This document shows, in pieces, positions 17,396 through 29,237 of a stretch of 43,023 nucleotides of DNA. A program made the translations under genes and the position numbers. The notes under the pieces were generated by a model. It did no database searches, had not been told where the DNA came from, and saw nothing but the letters and a program-made list of their open reading frames with translations. Origin of the DNA: Methylobacterium sp. J-068 (GTDB lineage: Bacteria > Pseudomonadota > Alphaproteobacteria > Rhizobiales > Beijerinckiaceae); the NCBI RefSeq assembly GCF_022829445.1, contig NZ_JAKSXY010000026.1, forward strand, positions 1 through 43,023. The letters run 5' to 3'. The stretch's first letter is position 1. Each line of letters opens with the position of its first letter.

Positions 17396-18145
17396 TCAGA
17401 CGGAGAGGAAGCGCGCCACCTGGGCCTCGTCGATCTCGGCGCGCGCGGCCTCGTGCACGATCGCGCCGTTCTCGATGACGAGCACCCGGTCGGCGACGTC
17501 GAGGGCGAAGCTCAGCACCTGCTCGGAGACCACGATGGAGAGGCCGCCCGCGTCGCGGATCGCCTTCAGGGTCCGGCCCATCTCGCGGATGATCGAGGGC
17601 TGGATGCCCTCGGTCGGCTCGTCGAGGAGCAGCACCTTCGGCCGGCTCGCCAGCGCCCGGGCGATGGCGAGCTGCTGCTGCTGGCCGCCCGAGAGGTTGC
17701 CGCCGCGCCGGCCCTTCATCTCCAGCAGCACCGGGAACATCTCGTAGAGCTCGCCCGGCACCCGGCGCTCGTTCGTGACGGTCAGCCCCGTCTCGATGTT
17801 CTCCTGCACGGTCATGGCCGAGAAGATCATCCGGCCCTGCGGCACGTAGGCGAGGCCGCGCGCCACGCGCTGGTGGCTCTTCAGGCCGCCGACCTCGACG
17901 CCGTCGACCCGGATCGAGCCGGATTTCACCGGCACGATACCCATGAGGGTCTTCATCAGGGTGGTCTTGCCCATGCCGTTGCGGCCCATCACGGCGACGA
18001 TCTCGCCGGGCGCCACCGCGATGTCGAGGCCGTGCAGCACCTCGCTCTGGCCGTAGGCGGCGTGGAGGTCGCGGATCGCCAGCATCGGCTCGACGCCGGC
18101 CTGGATCGGGGGGACGGCGGAGGATGTGGGCGCGGTCTGCAGCAT
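17396..18145 (-). CDS. urtE: Urea/amide ABC transporter ATP-binding subunit UrtE
   Basis: One of two ATPases that drive the branched-chain-amino-acid-type importer (249 residues from the ATG at 18145; an internal start at residue 21 is possible). Walker A GRNGMGKTT is at residues 54-62, the Q-loop at VPQGRMIFS, the signature LSGGQ at 151-155 and Walker B VLLLDEP at 171-177, followed by TEGIQPSII, the UrtE/LivF hallmark. It lies 14 bases after urtD. In Methylophilus the equivalent genes (fmdDEF and partners) import short-chain amides and urea, so here too the substrate may be formamide or acetamide rather than only urea, as fmdA and amiE follow directly. Confidence 0.93.
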   Translation of the reverse strand: MLQTAPTSSAVPPIQAGVEPMLAIRDLHAAYGQSEVLHGLDIAVAPGEIVAVMGRNGMGKTTLMKTLMGIVPVKSGSIRVDGVEVGGLKSHQRVARGLAYVPQGRMIFSAMTVQENIETGLTVTNERRVPGELYEMFPVLLEMKGRRGGNLSGGQQQQLAIARALASRPKVLLLDEPTEGIQPSIIREMGRTLKAIRDAGGLSIVVSEQVLSFALDVADRVLVIENGAIVHEAARAEIDEAQVARFLSV

Positions 18146-18159
18146 GGGGCCGTTCCTCC

Positions 18160-18945
18160 TCAATGGCCGAGATAGACTTCGATGACCTTGGGGTCGTTCT
18201 TCACCCGCTCCATCGAGCCCTCCGAGAGGACCTTGCCCTGGTGGAGCACGGTGACCCGGTGGGCGATGTCCTCGACGAACTTCATGTCGTGCTCGATCAC
18301 CAGCACCGAGCGGCCCTTGATGATCTCGTTGAGGAGTTCGGCGGTCTTGATGCGCTCGCCGACGCTCATGCCGGCCACCGGCTCGTCGAGCATGAGGAGT
18401 TCGGGGTCCTGGATCAGCAGCATGCCGATCTCGAGCCACTGCTTCTGGCCGTGGCTGAGGAACTCGGCCCGCTCCAGGAGCTGGTCCTTGAGGAAGATCA
18501 TGCTCGCGACCTCCTCGATGCGGTCGCGCACCTGGGCGTCGCGCTTGAAGGTGAGGGCGCCCAGCACCGAGCGGCCGCGCGGATAGGAGATCTCCAGGTT
18601 CTCGAACACCGTGAGATCATCGTAGATCGACGGCGTCTGGAACTTGCGCCCCACCCCGGCCAGCACGATGGCGCTCTCGGAGAGCTTCGTGAGTTCCTGA
18701 CCCTTGTACTTGATGGAGCCGGAACTGGCCTTGGTGCGGCCGCAGATGAGGTCGAGCACCGTGGTCTTGCCGGCCCCGTTGGGGCCGATGATGACCCGGA
18801 TCTCGTTGGGATCGACGTAGAACGAGACGTCGTTGACCGCCTTGAAGCCGTCGAAGGAGACGGTGAGCCCCTCCACCGCCAGCAGGAAGTTCTTCTCCGC
18901 CGGGTCGGCCCCGATGAGGTGCGAGGGCAGGATGGCTGCGTTCAT
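18160..18945 (-). CDS. urtD: Urea/amide ABC transporter ATP-binding subunit UrtD
   Basis: Second ATPase of the importer (261 residues from the ATG at 18945). Walker A GPNGAGKTT is at residues 54-62. The signature is the variant LSHGQKQWLEI, typical of UrtD proteins rather than LSGGQ. Walker B is LLMLDEPVAGMS and the switch histidine is in VIEHDM. It starts nine bases after the urtC stop. The long open frame that continues upstream overlaps urtC in another frame and is a shadow. Confidence 0.94.
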   Translation of the reverse strand: MNAAILPSHLIGADPAEKNFLLAVEGLTVSFDGFKAVNDVSFYVDPNEIRVIIGPNGAGKTTVLDLICGRTKASSGSIKYKGQELTKLSESAIVLAGVGRKFQTPSIYDDLTVFENLEISYPRGRSVLGALTFKRDAQVRDRIEEVASMIFLKDQLLERAEFLSHGQKQWLEIGMLLIQDPELLMLDEPVAGMSVGERIKTAELLNEIIKGRSVLVIEHDMKFVEDIAHRVTVLHQGKVLSEGSMERVKNDPKVIEVYLGH

Positions 18946-18953
18946 CGGGGCTC

Positions 18954-20111
18954 CTACTCGGCCGCGTGGGGCAGGGCGACGGCGGGCGCGGGCTCCAGGG
19001 CCTTCACGCGCCGGGTCAGGCGGGGCTCGACATAGGTCCGATAGATCCCCGCCAGACCGTTGGGGAAGGCCAGCACCACGGCGATGAAGAGCGCGCCGAG
19101 GCCGAAGAGCCAGAGCTCCGGAAAGCTCTCCGAGAAGGTGGTCTTGGCCCAGTTGACCAGCAGCGTGCCCCAGACGGCGCCGAACAGGGACAGGCGCCCG
19201 CCGACGGCGGCGTAGATCACCATCTCGATGGAGGGCACGATGCCGACGAACGAGGGCGACATGAACCCGACCTGCAGGGTGAACATCGCACCCCCGATGG
19301 CGGCGAACACGGCGGCGAGGCAGAACGCGAAGGTCTTGAAGCTCGCGACCTGGTAGCCCGAGAACCGGACCCGGTCCTCCTTGTCGCGCATGGCGAGCAG
19401 GATGCGCCCGAGCTTCGAGCGCTTCACGTATTGCGCGAACAGGATGCAGGCCACGAGCAGGCCGCCGTTGACGAAGTAGAGGATGTTGTGGGCGCTGTCG
19501 GTGCGGATGTCCCAGCCGTGGAGGGTGCGAAGATCCGTGATGCCGTTGATGCCGCCGGTATAGCCCTGCTGGCCGACGATGAGGATCGTCAGGATGGCGG
19601 CGATGGCCTGGGTGATGATGGCGAAGTAGGTGCCGCCGACGCGCCGCCGGAACATGGCCGTGCCGATGACGAAGGCGAAGAGGGCCGGCACCACGAGCAC
19701 CGCCAGGATGGTGAAGGGCAGGCTGGTGAACGGCTTCCAGAACCACGGCAGCGCGGTGATCTGGTTCCAGTCCATGAAGTCGGGGATGCCCGGCGTCGAT
19801 TGGATCTTCGTGTTCTCGATGCTGGAGGCCTCGAGCTTCAGGTACATGGCCATGAGGTAGCCGCCGAGGCCGAAGAACACGCCCTGGCCCAGCGACAGGA
19901 TGCCGCCGAAGCCCCAGCAGATGACGAGGCCGAGCGCCACGAAGGAATAGGTGAGGTACTTGCCGACGAGGTTGAGCCGGAAGGCGTCGAGCAGCATCGG
20001 CAGGACGAGGAAGATCACGGCGGCGAGGAGCGCGAGGCTGATCCACTCCATGGGCTTCATGAAGGGGTTGTCGTGGACGTTCGAGGCAGGGGAGCGGGTC
20101 ATGTCGGGCAT
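18954..20111 (-). CDS. urtC: Urea/amide ABC transporter permease UrtC
   Basis: Second membrane subunit of the importer (385 residues), of the LivM/UrtC type. A short hydrophilic N-terminus is followed by about nine to ten membrane segments. Family signatures are GFGGILSLGQGVFFGLGGY near residue 70, GGTYFAIITQAIAAI in the middle, and the ATPase-docking stretch LGRILLAMRDKEDRVRFSGY. GGINGITDL agrees with UrtC. It starts four bases after the urtB stop, so translation is probably coupled. It acts in the inner membrane with UrtB. Confidence 0.94.
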   Translation of the reverse strand: MPDMTRSPASNVHDNPFMKPMEWISLALLAAVIFLVLPMLLDAFRLNLVGKYLTYSFVALGLVICWGFGGILSLGQGVFFGLGGYLMAMYLKLEASSIENTKIQSTPGIPDFMDWNQITALPWFWKPFTSLPFTILAVLVVPALFAFVIGTAMFRRRVGGTYFAIITQAIAAILTILIVGQQGYTGGINGITDLRTLHGWDIRTDSAHNILYFVNGGLLVACILFAQYVKRSKLGRILLAMRDKEDRVRFSGYQVASFKTFAFCLAAVFAAIGGAMFTLQVGFMSPSFVGIVPSIEMVIYAAVGGRLSLFGAVWGTLLVNWAKTTFSESFPELWLFGLGALFIAVVLAFPNGLAGIYRTYVEPRLTRRVKALEPAPAVALPHAAE

Positions 20112-20115
20112 CTCC

Positions 20116-21042
20116 TCAGCGCCGGACCTTCAGGGTGAAGAGACCCTGCGGCCGCAGCATCAGGATGCCGACGACGGACAGCAGCGTGATCACCTTGGCG
20201 GTGGAGCCGGACAGGAAGAATTCGAGGGTCGACTGGGTCTGCGAGATCGAGAAGGCCGAGGCGATGGTGCCGAGGAGCGAGGCGGCGCCGCCGAAGACCA
20301 CGATCAGGAAGGTGTCGACGATGTAGAGCTGGCCCGAGGTCGGCCCCGTCGAGCCCACCATGGTGAAGGCCGAGCCCGCGATGCCCGCGATGCCGCAGCC
20401 GAGGCCGAAGGTGAGGCGATCGACCTTTTCCGTGTCGATGCCCACCGCCCCAGCCATGGGCCGGTTCTGCACCACGGCGCGGACCTGGGCGCCGAAGCGC
20501 GAGCGGTACATCAGGAGCGCGACGCCGGCGGTGATAAGGAGGGTGACAGCCATCACGAACATGCCGTTGATGGGGATCTCGATGGTGTCGGTGACCTGCA
20601 CCGAGCCGATGAGCCAGGCGGGGAGCTCGACGCCGACCTCGCGGGGCCCGAAGATCGTCCGGTAGGCCTGCTGCAGGATGAGCGACAGACCCCAGGTGGC
20701 GAGCAGCGTGTCGAGGGGACGCTTGTAGAGGTGGCGGATCAGCGCCCATTCCACCAGCATCCCCAGTGCGCCGGAGGCCAGGAAGGCCAGCGCCATGGCG
20801 ACGAAGAAGTAGGCGGGGAACAGGGCGGGCAGGTGGGTCTGGAAGAAGCCCGAGCAGAGATAGGTCATGTAGGCGCCGAGGATCATGAACTCCCCGTGGG
20901 CCATGTTGATCACGCCCATCTGGCCGAAGATAATCGCCAGCCCGAGGGCCATGAGCGTGTAGACCGAGAACAGGATCAGCCCGGCGAAGCCCTGCATCAC
21001 GAAGATCGAGCTGAGGTCCGTGAGGGAATAGTCGCCGAGCAT
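20116..21042 (-). CDS. urtB: Urea/amide ABC transporter permease UrtB
   Basis: First membrane subunit (308 residues), LivH/UrtB type. The ATG at 21042 is preferred because GGAAGG stands nine bases before it; an upstream in-frame start at 21072 lacks such a site. Signatures include MALGLAIIFGQMGVINMAHGEFMILGAY near residue 40 and the cytoplasmic loop FGAQVRAVVQNRPMAGAVGIDTEKVDRLTF, which docks on the ATPases. IVVFGGAASLLGT also fits UrtB. The gap to urtA is 163 bases and contains a strong short hairpin (copy D). Confidence 0.94.
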   Translation of the reverse strand: MLGDYSLTDLSSIFVMQGFAGLILFSVYTLMALGLAIIFGQMGVINMAHGEFMILGAYMTYLCSGFFQTHLPALFPAYFFVAMALAFLASGALGMLVEWALIRHLYKRPLDTLLATWGLSLILQQAYRTIFGPREVGVELPAWLIGSVQVTDTIEIPINGMFVMAVTLLITAGVALLMYRSRFGAQVRAVVQNRPMAGAVGIDTEKVDRLTFGLGCGIAGIAGSAFTMVGSTGPTSGQLYIVDTFLIVVFGGAASLLGTIASAFSISQTQSTLEFFLSGSTAKVITLLSVVGILMLRPQGLFTLKVRR

Positions 21043-21135
21043 GTCTTGTGACCTTCCGAGGAATGCGGCCATCGCTTTGCAAGCATCGGGCCGCCGAGGG
21101 CGGACGCGGCCCTCTCGAAGGGCTCGCGACAGGCT

Positions 21136-21157
21136 CCCTCTCCTGCAAGGAGAGGGG
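21136..21157. repeat. Short hairpin repeat, copy D
   Basis: CCCTCTCCT and AGGAGAGGG form a perfect nine-pair stem around GCA. It is the core of copy C (15891-15983). It lies between urtA and urtB, with no U tract, and so is suited to protecting the urtA message or reducing read-through to the permease genes. Confidence 0.75.
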
Positions 21158-21205
21158 ACCCGCGGAAACTTCGAAAAACCGACCCGTCCGCTAGCGGCGC
21201 AAGTC

Positions 21206-22465
21206 TTACTGGTAGCCCTTCGGGAAGGGGTTCGGCTCGATCAGATCGGGGCTCTCGTAGACCACCTCGAACTGGCCCGTGGGCAGGGCCCGCGCGACGC
21301 GGGTCTTCGACCAGAGGTGATGGTTCGGGTGGATCTTGACGTAGCCTTCCGGCGCTTCCTTGAACTCGATGCCCGGAGAGGCGGCGACCACCTTGTCGAC
21401 GTCGAACGAGCCGGCCTTCTCCACGGCCATCTTCCACAGGAACGGCCCGAGATAGGCGGCCTGGGTGACGTCGCCGATGACGGTCTTCTCGCCCCACATC
21501 TTGTGGAAGGCGGCGACGAACTTCTCGTTGTTGGGGTTCTTGAGCGACTGGAAGTACTTCATGCAGGAATAGGCGCCCGCGATGTTGTCGCCGCCGATGC
21601 CGTCGATCTCGTCCTCGGTGACGGAGATGGTGAGCAGGGTCTGCTTCGAGAGGTCGATGCCGGCCGCTTTCAGCTGCTTGTAGAACGCCACGTTCGAGCC
21701 GCCGACCACGTCGGTGAAGATCACGTCCGGCTTGGTGAGCTTGAGCTTGTTGATCACCGAATTGAACTGCGTGTGGCCGAGCGGGAAGTATTCCTCACCC
21801 ACCACCTTGGTCTTGAGCACGTTCTCGATGTGCTTGCGGGCGATCTTGTTCGAGGTGCGCGGCCAGATGTAGTCCGAGCCGATGAAGAAGAACGTCTTGG
21901 CGCCCTTCTCCTTGGCGACCCAGTTCAGCGATTCGAGGATCTGCTGCGTGGCCTCCTGACCGGTGTAGATGACGTTCTTGGACTGCTCCAGGCCCTCGTA
22001 GAAGGTCGGGTAGTACAGCAGGCCGTTATACTGCTCGAAGACCGGCAGCGCGGCCTTGCGCGAGGCCGAGGTCCAGCAGCCCATCACGGCGGCGCAATGG
22101 TCGTTGACGAGGAGCTTCTTCGCCTTCTCGGCGAAGGTCGGCCAGTCGGAGGCGCCGTCCTCCTGGATGACCTTGATCTTGCGGCCCAGCACGCCGCCGG
22201 CCTCGTTGATCTGCGCGATCGCGAGCTTCTCGGCCTGGATCGAACCGGTCTCGGAGATCGCCATCGTGCCGGTGGCCGAGTGCAGGATGCCCACCGTCAC
22301 CTCGGTGTCGGTGACCGCGAGGCCGGTGGTGTTCACCGCCGAGGTGGGAGGCGCGGCCGCGAAGCTCGTGCGCGGCAGCAGCGCGATCGCCGGAACGCCG
22401 GCGAGCCCCATGAGAAGCCTGCGCCGCAGCGCCGATTGCAGGCCGTTGCCCTTGTCCTCTGCCAT
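21206..22465 (-). CDS. urtA: Urea/short-chain amide substrate-binding protein UrtA
   Basis: Periplasmic receptor for the importer (419 residues from the ATG at 22465; a GTG ten codons upstream is possible). The N-terminus ALRRRLLMGLAGVPAIALLP is Tat-like, with cleavage probably near SFAAAPP. The mature protein is of the Leu/Ile/Val-binding type: VTVGILHSATGTMAISETG, AIAQINEAGGVLGRKI, LYYPTFYEGLEQSKNVIYTG and YIWPRTSNKI match the UrtA/FmdD subgroup closely. It is the first gene of the minus-strand nitrogen block and faces the permease-kinase gene across 362 bases. I cannot separate urea from formamide or acetamide specificity by eye. Confidence 0.94.
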   Translation of the reverse strand: MAEDKGNGLQSALRRRLLMGLAGVPAIALLPRTSFAAAPPTSAVNTTGLAVTDTEVTVGILHSATGTMAISETGSIQAEKLAIAQINEAGGVLGRKIKVIQEDGASDWPTFAEKAKKLLVNDHCAAVMGCWTSASRKAALPVFEQYNGLLYYPTFYEGLEQSKNVIYTGQEATQQILESLNWVAKEKGAKTFFFIGSDYIWPRTSNKIARKHIENVLKTKVVGEEYFPLGHTQFNSVINKLKLTKPDVIFTDVVGGSNVAFYKQLKAAGIDLSKQTLLTISVTEDEIDGIGGDNIAGAYSCMKYFQSLKNPNNEKFVAAFHKMWGEKTVIGDVTQAAYLGPFLWKMAVEKAGSFDVDKVVAASPGIEFKEAPEGYVKIHPNHHLWSKTRVARALPTGQFEVVYESPDLIEPNPFPKGYQ

Positions 22466-22557
22466 CGTGCCCAAAACCCCTGTCGGTCGTCGCACGGCGC
22501 ATCGGACGGCCGTGGATCGACGAGGGGAAGGCTAGGCCGCGTTGTGCAATGCGGTCG

Positions 22558-22575
22558 ATACGCTGTTTTGCGTAT
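22558..22575. promoter_or_regulatory. Possible operator: inverted repeat upstream of urtA
   Basis: ATACGC, six bases, then GCGTAT: a perfect inverted repeat about 95 bases upstream of the urtA start, in an AT-rich spot within GC-rich DNA. The size suits a dimeric LuxR-type regulator, such as the one encoded at 26192-27097. Assignment is by position only. Confidence 0.35.
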
Positions 22576-22710
22576 GTCGGGCGCCCGCGCGCCGGGCCAT
22601 GCTGGCGAACTTTTCGCGATTCCCCACGGCGCCGGGTCCGTCGGCCCCGGAACGACCGCTCCGCCCATGGGCGCGTCCCACGGGGCGGGGGTGGGGCGGC
22701 CCTGCCCACG

Positions 22711-22726
22711 GGGCATGGTCTTTGCT
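22711..22726 (+). promoter_or_regulatory. Candidate sigma-54 promoter of the permease-kinase operon
   Basis: The sequence GGGCATGGTCTTTGCT matches the consensus TGGCACGNNNNTTGCW at 10 of 12 specified bases, with the invariant GG and GC at the right spacing. The predicted transcription start is near 22737, so the gene must begin downstream of that; this argues for the starts at 22804 or 22828 and against a GTG at 22732. Confidence 0.5.
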
Positions 22727-22827
22727 AAGGTGTGGAACGGCGGGGCATCGCGGCCCCGCCCGCCATCGGACGGACCGGGACGCCGCGCGCTCCCGCGCGC
22801 CGCATGGTAGCGTCCGCGCCGAACAGT

Positions 22828-26191
<3,364 letters not shown>

Positions 26192-26199
<8 letters not shown>

Positions 26200-27097
26200 G
26201 GCGCAGCGCGACGTCGTCCTCGTGGTCGACGATTCCCCCGAGACCCTGAGCTTCCTGACCGAGGCCATCGAGCGCTCGGGCGCCACCGTGCTGGTGGCGG
26301 TGGCGGGCGACCTCGCCCTGGCGCTGGTCGAGGAGGTCACCCCCGACGTGATCCTGCTCGACGCGATGATGCCGGGCATGGACGGATTCGAGACCTGCCG
26401 CCGCCTCAAGGCCCGGGGCCACCTCGCCCACGTGCCCGTCATCTTCATGACCGGCCTGTCGGAGACCGAGCACATCGTGAAGGGCCTGGAGGCGGGCGGA
26501 ATCGACTACGTCACCAAGCCCATCGCGCCCGACGAGATCCTGGCCCGCATCCGGGTCCATCTGGCGAGCGCCCGCGCGGCGCAGAGCGCGCGGGCCGCCC
26601 TCGACACCACCGGGCGCACCCTGTTCGCGGTGGACCGGGCCGGGCGCGTCCAATGGTGCACGCCCCAGGCGGCGCGCCTGCTCGGCGGCTTCACCGAGCC
26701 CGGCGCCCCCTTGAGCCTGCCGCCGCAGGGCGCCGCCTGGCTGCGCGCCTGCCTCGCCGGCGCGAGCCCCGCCCTCACCCTCGCCGACCGCGCGGGCGCG
26801 GTCCACACGCTGAGCTTCATCGGCGGCAGCGGCGACGAGATCCTGCTGCGGCTGGCGCGGGACGGCACGGAGGCCGGGCTGGAGCGTCTGCGCGCGCGCC
26901 TGCGCGTCACCGGCCGCGAGGCGGAGGTGCTGCTCTGGCTCTCGCGGGGCAAGTCGAGCCGCGACATCGGCGAGATCCTGGGCCTCAGCCCGCGCACGGT
27001 GACGAAGCACCTGGAGGGCATCTACGCGAAGCTCGGGGTCGAGAACCGCACCGCCGCCTCGGTCATCGCCGCGCGCCACCTGCAGGACCTCGACTGA
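26192..27097 (+). CDS. LuxR-type response regulator, partner of the permease-kinase
   Basis: A 301-residue DNA-binding response regulator. The receiver domain (1 to about 122) has the acidic pair in VVDDSP, phospho-acceptor D57 (ILLDAMMPGMDG), the threonine in FMTG and the lysine in YVTKP. A middle part (about 130-230) looks like a degenerate PAS domain (GRTLFAVDRAGRVQWCTPQA). The C-terminus is a LuxR/GerE helix-turn-helix (LTGREAEVLLWLSRGKSSRDIGEIL, SPRTVTKHLEGIYAKLGVENRT). Its ATG lies inside the end of the kinase gene (overlap of eight bases), so the two are translationally coupled and form a pair. The likely target is the divergent urt-fmd-amiE block or its own promoter. The receiver-PAS-HTH order is less common than plain NarL-type receiver-HTH. 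Confidence 0.93.
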
Positions 27098-27225
27098 GGC
27101 CGGACGACGCCCCGGCGCGATCCGCGTCCGGCGGCGCGGGAGAGGCGGATATTTGCACCAGTGGCCCTCGCTTTGGCGCGACCGCACCCGATCTATCCCA
27201 ACAGGAACAGGGCGGGAGCTTCGTG

Positions 27226-27405
27226 ATGAACTGGATGACGTGGTTGGTGGGCCGCTGCGTGGACCTCACGGAGCGGGTCTCGCCGGGAGCGGACAGGCGT
27301 GAGCCGGGACGCGCGGCCGGAACCGCGGCCCCGCGCGGCCGGGTGCGGGGCTCCGGCTCGGAGCCCTCCGTGATGCGGCCAAGCGCGGGAATCCGGCCTG
27401 AGTAG
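27226..27405 (+). CDS. Possible small protein of unknown function
   Basis: An ATG at 27226 opens a 59-codon frame, with GGGAGC seven bases upstream as a possible ribosome site. The first 20 or so residues (MNWMTWLVGRCVDLTERVSP) are protein-like, with two tryptophans; the rest is arginine-, glycine- and proline-rich and may be a chance frame. It lies 128 bases after the response regulator in the same direction and 27 bases before the end of the convergent chemoreceptor gene. No family is recognised. Confidence 0.3.
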   Translation: MNWMTWLVGRCVDLTERVSPGADRREPGRAAGTAAPRGRVRGSGSEPSVMRPSAGIRPE

Positions 27406-27432
27406 CCCGCGCCAACGCGGGGGGCGGTCCCG

Positions 27433-28902
27433 TCAGGCCAGCGCCCGGGCGGCGGCGCTGACCTGGCGCACCGCCCCGTCGACGTTCGAGGCGGCGAGGG
27501 CGATCCCGTCCATGTTCTGGCGGACCAGTTCGACGCTGCGCGCGGCGGTGTGCATGTTCACCGACATGTCGCGCGTGACCGCGGCCTGCTCCGTCACCGC
27601 CGAGGACACGCTGAGCGAGATCTCGCTGAGATGCGCGATCGTGCGGGCGATGGCCTCGATGGCGTTCACCGCCTGGTTCGTGGAGTCCTGAACCGCGGCG
27701 ATCTGGGTGCCGATCTCCTCGGTGGCCCGCGACGACTGGTTGGCGAGCGCCTTCACCTCCGCCGCCACCACGGCGAAGCCGCGCCCGGCCTCCCCGGCCC
27801 GCGCCGCCTCGATGGTGGCGTTGAGCGCTAGGAGGTTGGTCTGGTCCGCGATCGAGCGGATGACCGAGATCACCTCGCCGATCTTGTCGGCGGCCGAGGT
27901 CAGGCCCGCGATGATGCCGCCGGCCTCCTCGGCCCGGATCACGGCCTCGTCGGAGGCGGATTTCGCCTCGATCGCGTGGCGGTTCAACTCCTCGATGGAG
28001 GCCGAGAATTCCTCGGCGCCGGCGGCCACCGCCTGGACGTTGCCGGAGGTCCGGGCCGCCGCCTCGGCGGTGACGGTCGCCTGACGGCTGACATCGGCGA
28101 TCGAGCCGGTGATGCTTCCGAGATCCTGGTCGATGGCGCGCTGGCCCTCCACGCGCCGCAGCCGGTCGGCCACCTGCGCCGTGACGTCGCTGGCGAACTT
28201 CACCACCGCGATGGGTCGTCCGTCCGGCCCGAGCACGGGCGTGTAGGCCCCGTAGATCCAGACCTCGCGCCCGCCCTTGGCCATCCGGCGGAACTCGCCC
28301 GCCTGGTAGGTGCCACCGGCGAGGGCCCGCCAGAACGCCGCGTAGGCGGGGGTGTCCCGCTCGCCCGGCGCCATGAACTGGCTGTGATGCCGGCCCTTGA
28401 TCTCGTCGAGGCGATAGCCGAGCGCCTCGAGGAAATGCGCGTTCGCATCGGTCACGATGCCGTCCGGCGTGAAGTGGATCACCGCCTGCGAGCGGTTGAT
28501 CGCCGCGATCTGCCCCTCGTAGGCCGCGTTGCGCTGGGTCTGCGCGGTGATGTCGGTGGCGAATTTCACGACCTTGATCGGTCGGCCGCGCCGGTCGAGG
28601 ATCGGGTTGTACGAGGCCTGGATCCAGACGTCGCGCCCGTCCTTGGCGATCCGCCGGAAGTCCCGCGATTGGTGCTCGCCCCGCCGCAGGCTTTCCCAGA
28701 AGGCCCGATAGGCCGCCGAGTCACGATCTTCGGGCGTGACGAAAAGACTGTGCGGCCGGCCGCGGACCTCGTCGAGCGTGTATCCGACCAGATCGAGGAA
28801 GATCTTGTTCGCGTCACGAACGTTTCCGCCCATGTCGAACTCGACTCGGCCCTGGGATCGATCAATGGCGTCCAACATGGCACGAAGACCTGAACCCAAC
28901 AT
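27433..28902 (-). CDS. Soluble methyl-accepting chemotaxis protein with two PAS domains
   Basis: A 489-residue chemoreceptor with no membrane span or signal peptide, so it should be cytoplasmic. PAS 1 (about 10-125) and PAS 2 (about 132-245) are tandem copies: both have a DANxxFL...LGY/VGY...GR.HS.F.P..RD..AYxAFW pattern and end in VKFA(T/S)D(I/V)TAQ. This arrangement resembles BdlA and Aer-like redox or energy sensors with haem or flavin. The signalling domain (about 250-489) has the conserved tip [20 protein letters not shown] and [16 protein letters not shown], which binds CheA and CheW. There is no C-terminal CheR-binding pentapeptide. Its upstream region is unusually AT-rich. No other chemotaxis gene is near, apart from the distant flagellin. 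Confidence 0.93.
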   Translation of the reverse strand: MLGSGLRAMLDAIDRSQGRVEFDMGGNVRDANKIFLDLVGYTLDEVRGRPHSLFVTPEDRDSAAYRAFWESLRRGEHQSRDFRRIAKDGRDVWIQASYNPILDRRGRPIKVVKFATDITAQTQRNAAYEGQIAAINRSQAVIHFTPDGIVTDANAHFLEALGYRLDEIKGRHHSQFMAPGERDTPAYAAFWRALAGGTYQAGEFRRMAKGGREVWIYGAYTPVLGPDGRPIAVVKFASDVTAQVADRLRRVEGQRAIDQDLGSITGSIADVSRQATVTAEAAARTSGNVQAVAAGAEEFSASIEELNRHAIEAKSASDEAVIRAEEAGGIIAGLTSAADKIGEVISVIRSIADQTNLLALNATIEAARAGEAGRGFAVVAAEVKALANQSSRATEEIGTQIAAVQDSTNQAVNAIEAIARTIAHLSEISLSVSSAVTEQAAVTRDMSVNMHTAARSVELVRQNMDGIALAASNVDGAVRQVSAAARALA

Positions 28903-29237
28903 CGAGCCTGCCCTTCCAATCGAATATAGGGCGCGAAGGACACCATTCCTGTCTCGCCGGATTATTTTTTACTTATAATCTAATCGTCATAAACTTATTA
29001 ATTTTGCATTTAATTTCACCGGACCTGTCTTCGCTCGCATAGCAACCCCGGCGAACATTTGCATAACGAATCCGTGAGCCGAAGGTCCGTTCAGAATCCG
29101 CGCATCCTTGGATCCCCGCCGCTCCGGATTTCGGAGGTTTCCCGGAACGCGCCGTGCGATGAACCTTGGCCGCGTCCTCGTGCGTTGGGCCTGAGATGAT
29201 CGACGACGATCGCCGAACACCCGAGAGACGCGAAAGA
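28903..29237. other. Divergent intergenic region with AT-rich island
   Basis: No gene is visible in 335 bases. Bases 28964-29020 are strongly AT-rich (runs such as ATTATTTTTTACTTATAATC and TTATTAATTTTGCATTTAA), unlike the rest of the window. The island lies 60-120 bases upstream of the chemoreceptor start and probably holds its promoter. The propeller-protein promoter should lie in the right half. Confidence 0.6.

Larger units (their letters stand above)
22466..22827. other. Divergent control region between urtA and the permease-kinase
   Basis: These 362 bases hold no gene. They should contain the promoter of the whole urt-fmd-amiE block (leftward) and that of the permease-kinase (rightward). 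A perfect ATACGC/GCGTAT inverted repeat at 22558-22575 and a sigma-54 match at 22711-22726 (rightward) are the visible signals. I found no comparable sigma-54 match for urtA. Confidence 0.65.

Noticed and set aside
22603..22618. A second sigma-54-like site (TGGCGAACTTTTCGCG) in the divergent region
   Set aside because: It keeps GG and GC at the right spacing but matches only about 7 of 12 specified bases, so it could easily be chance.
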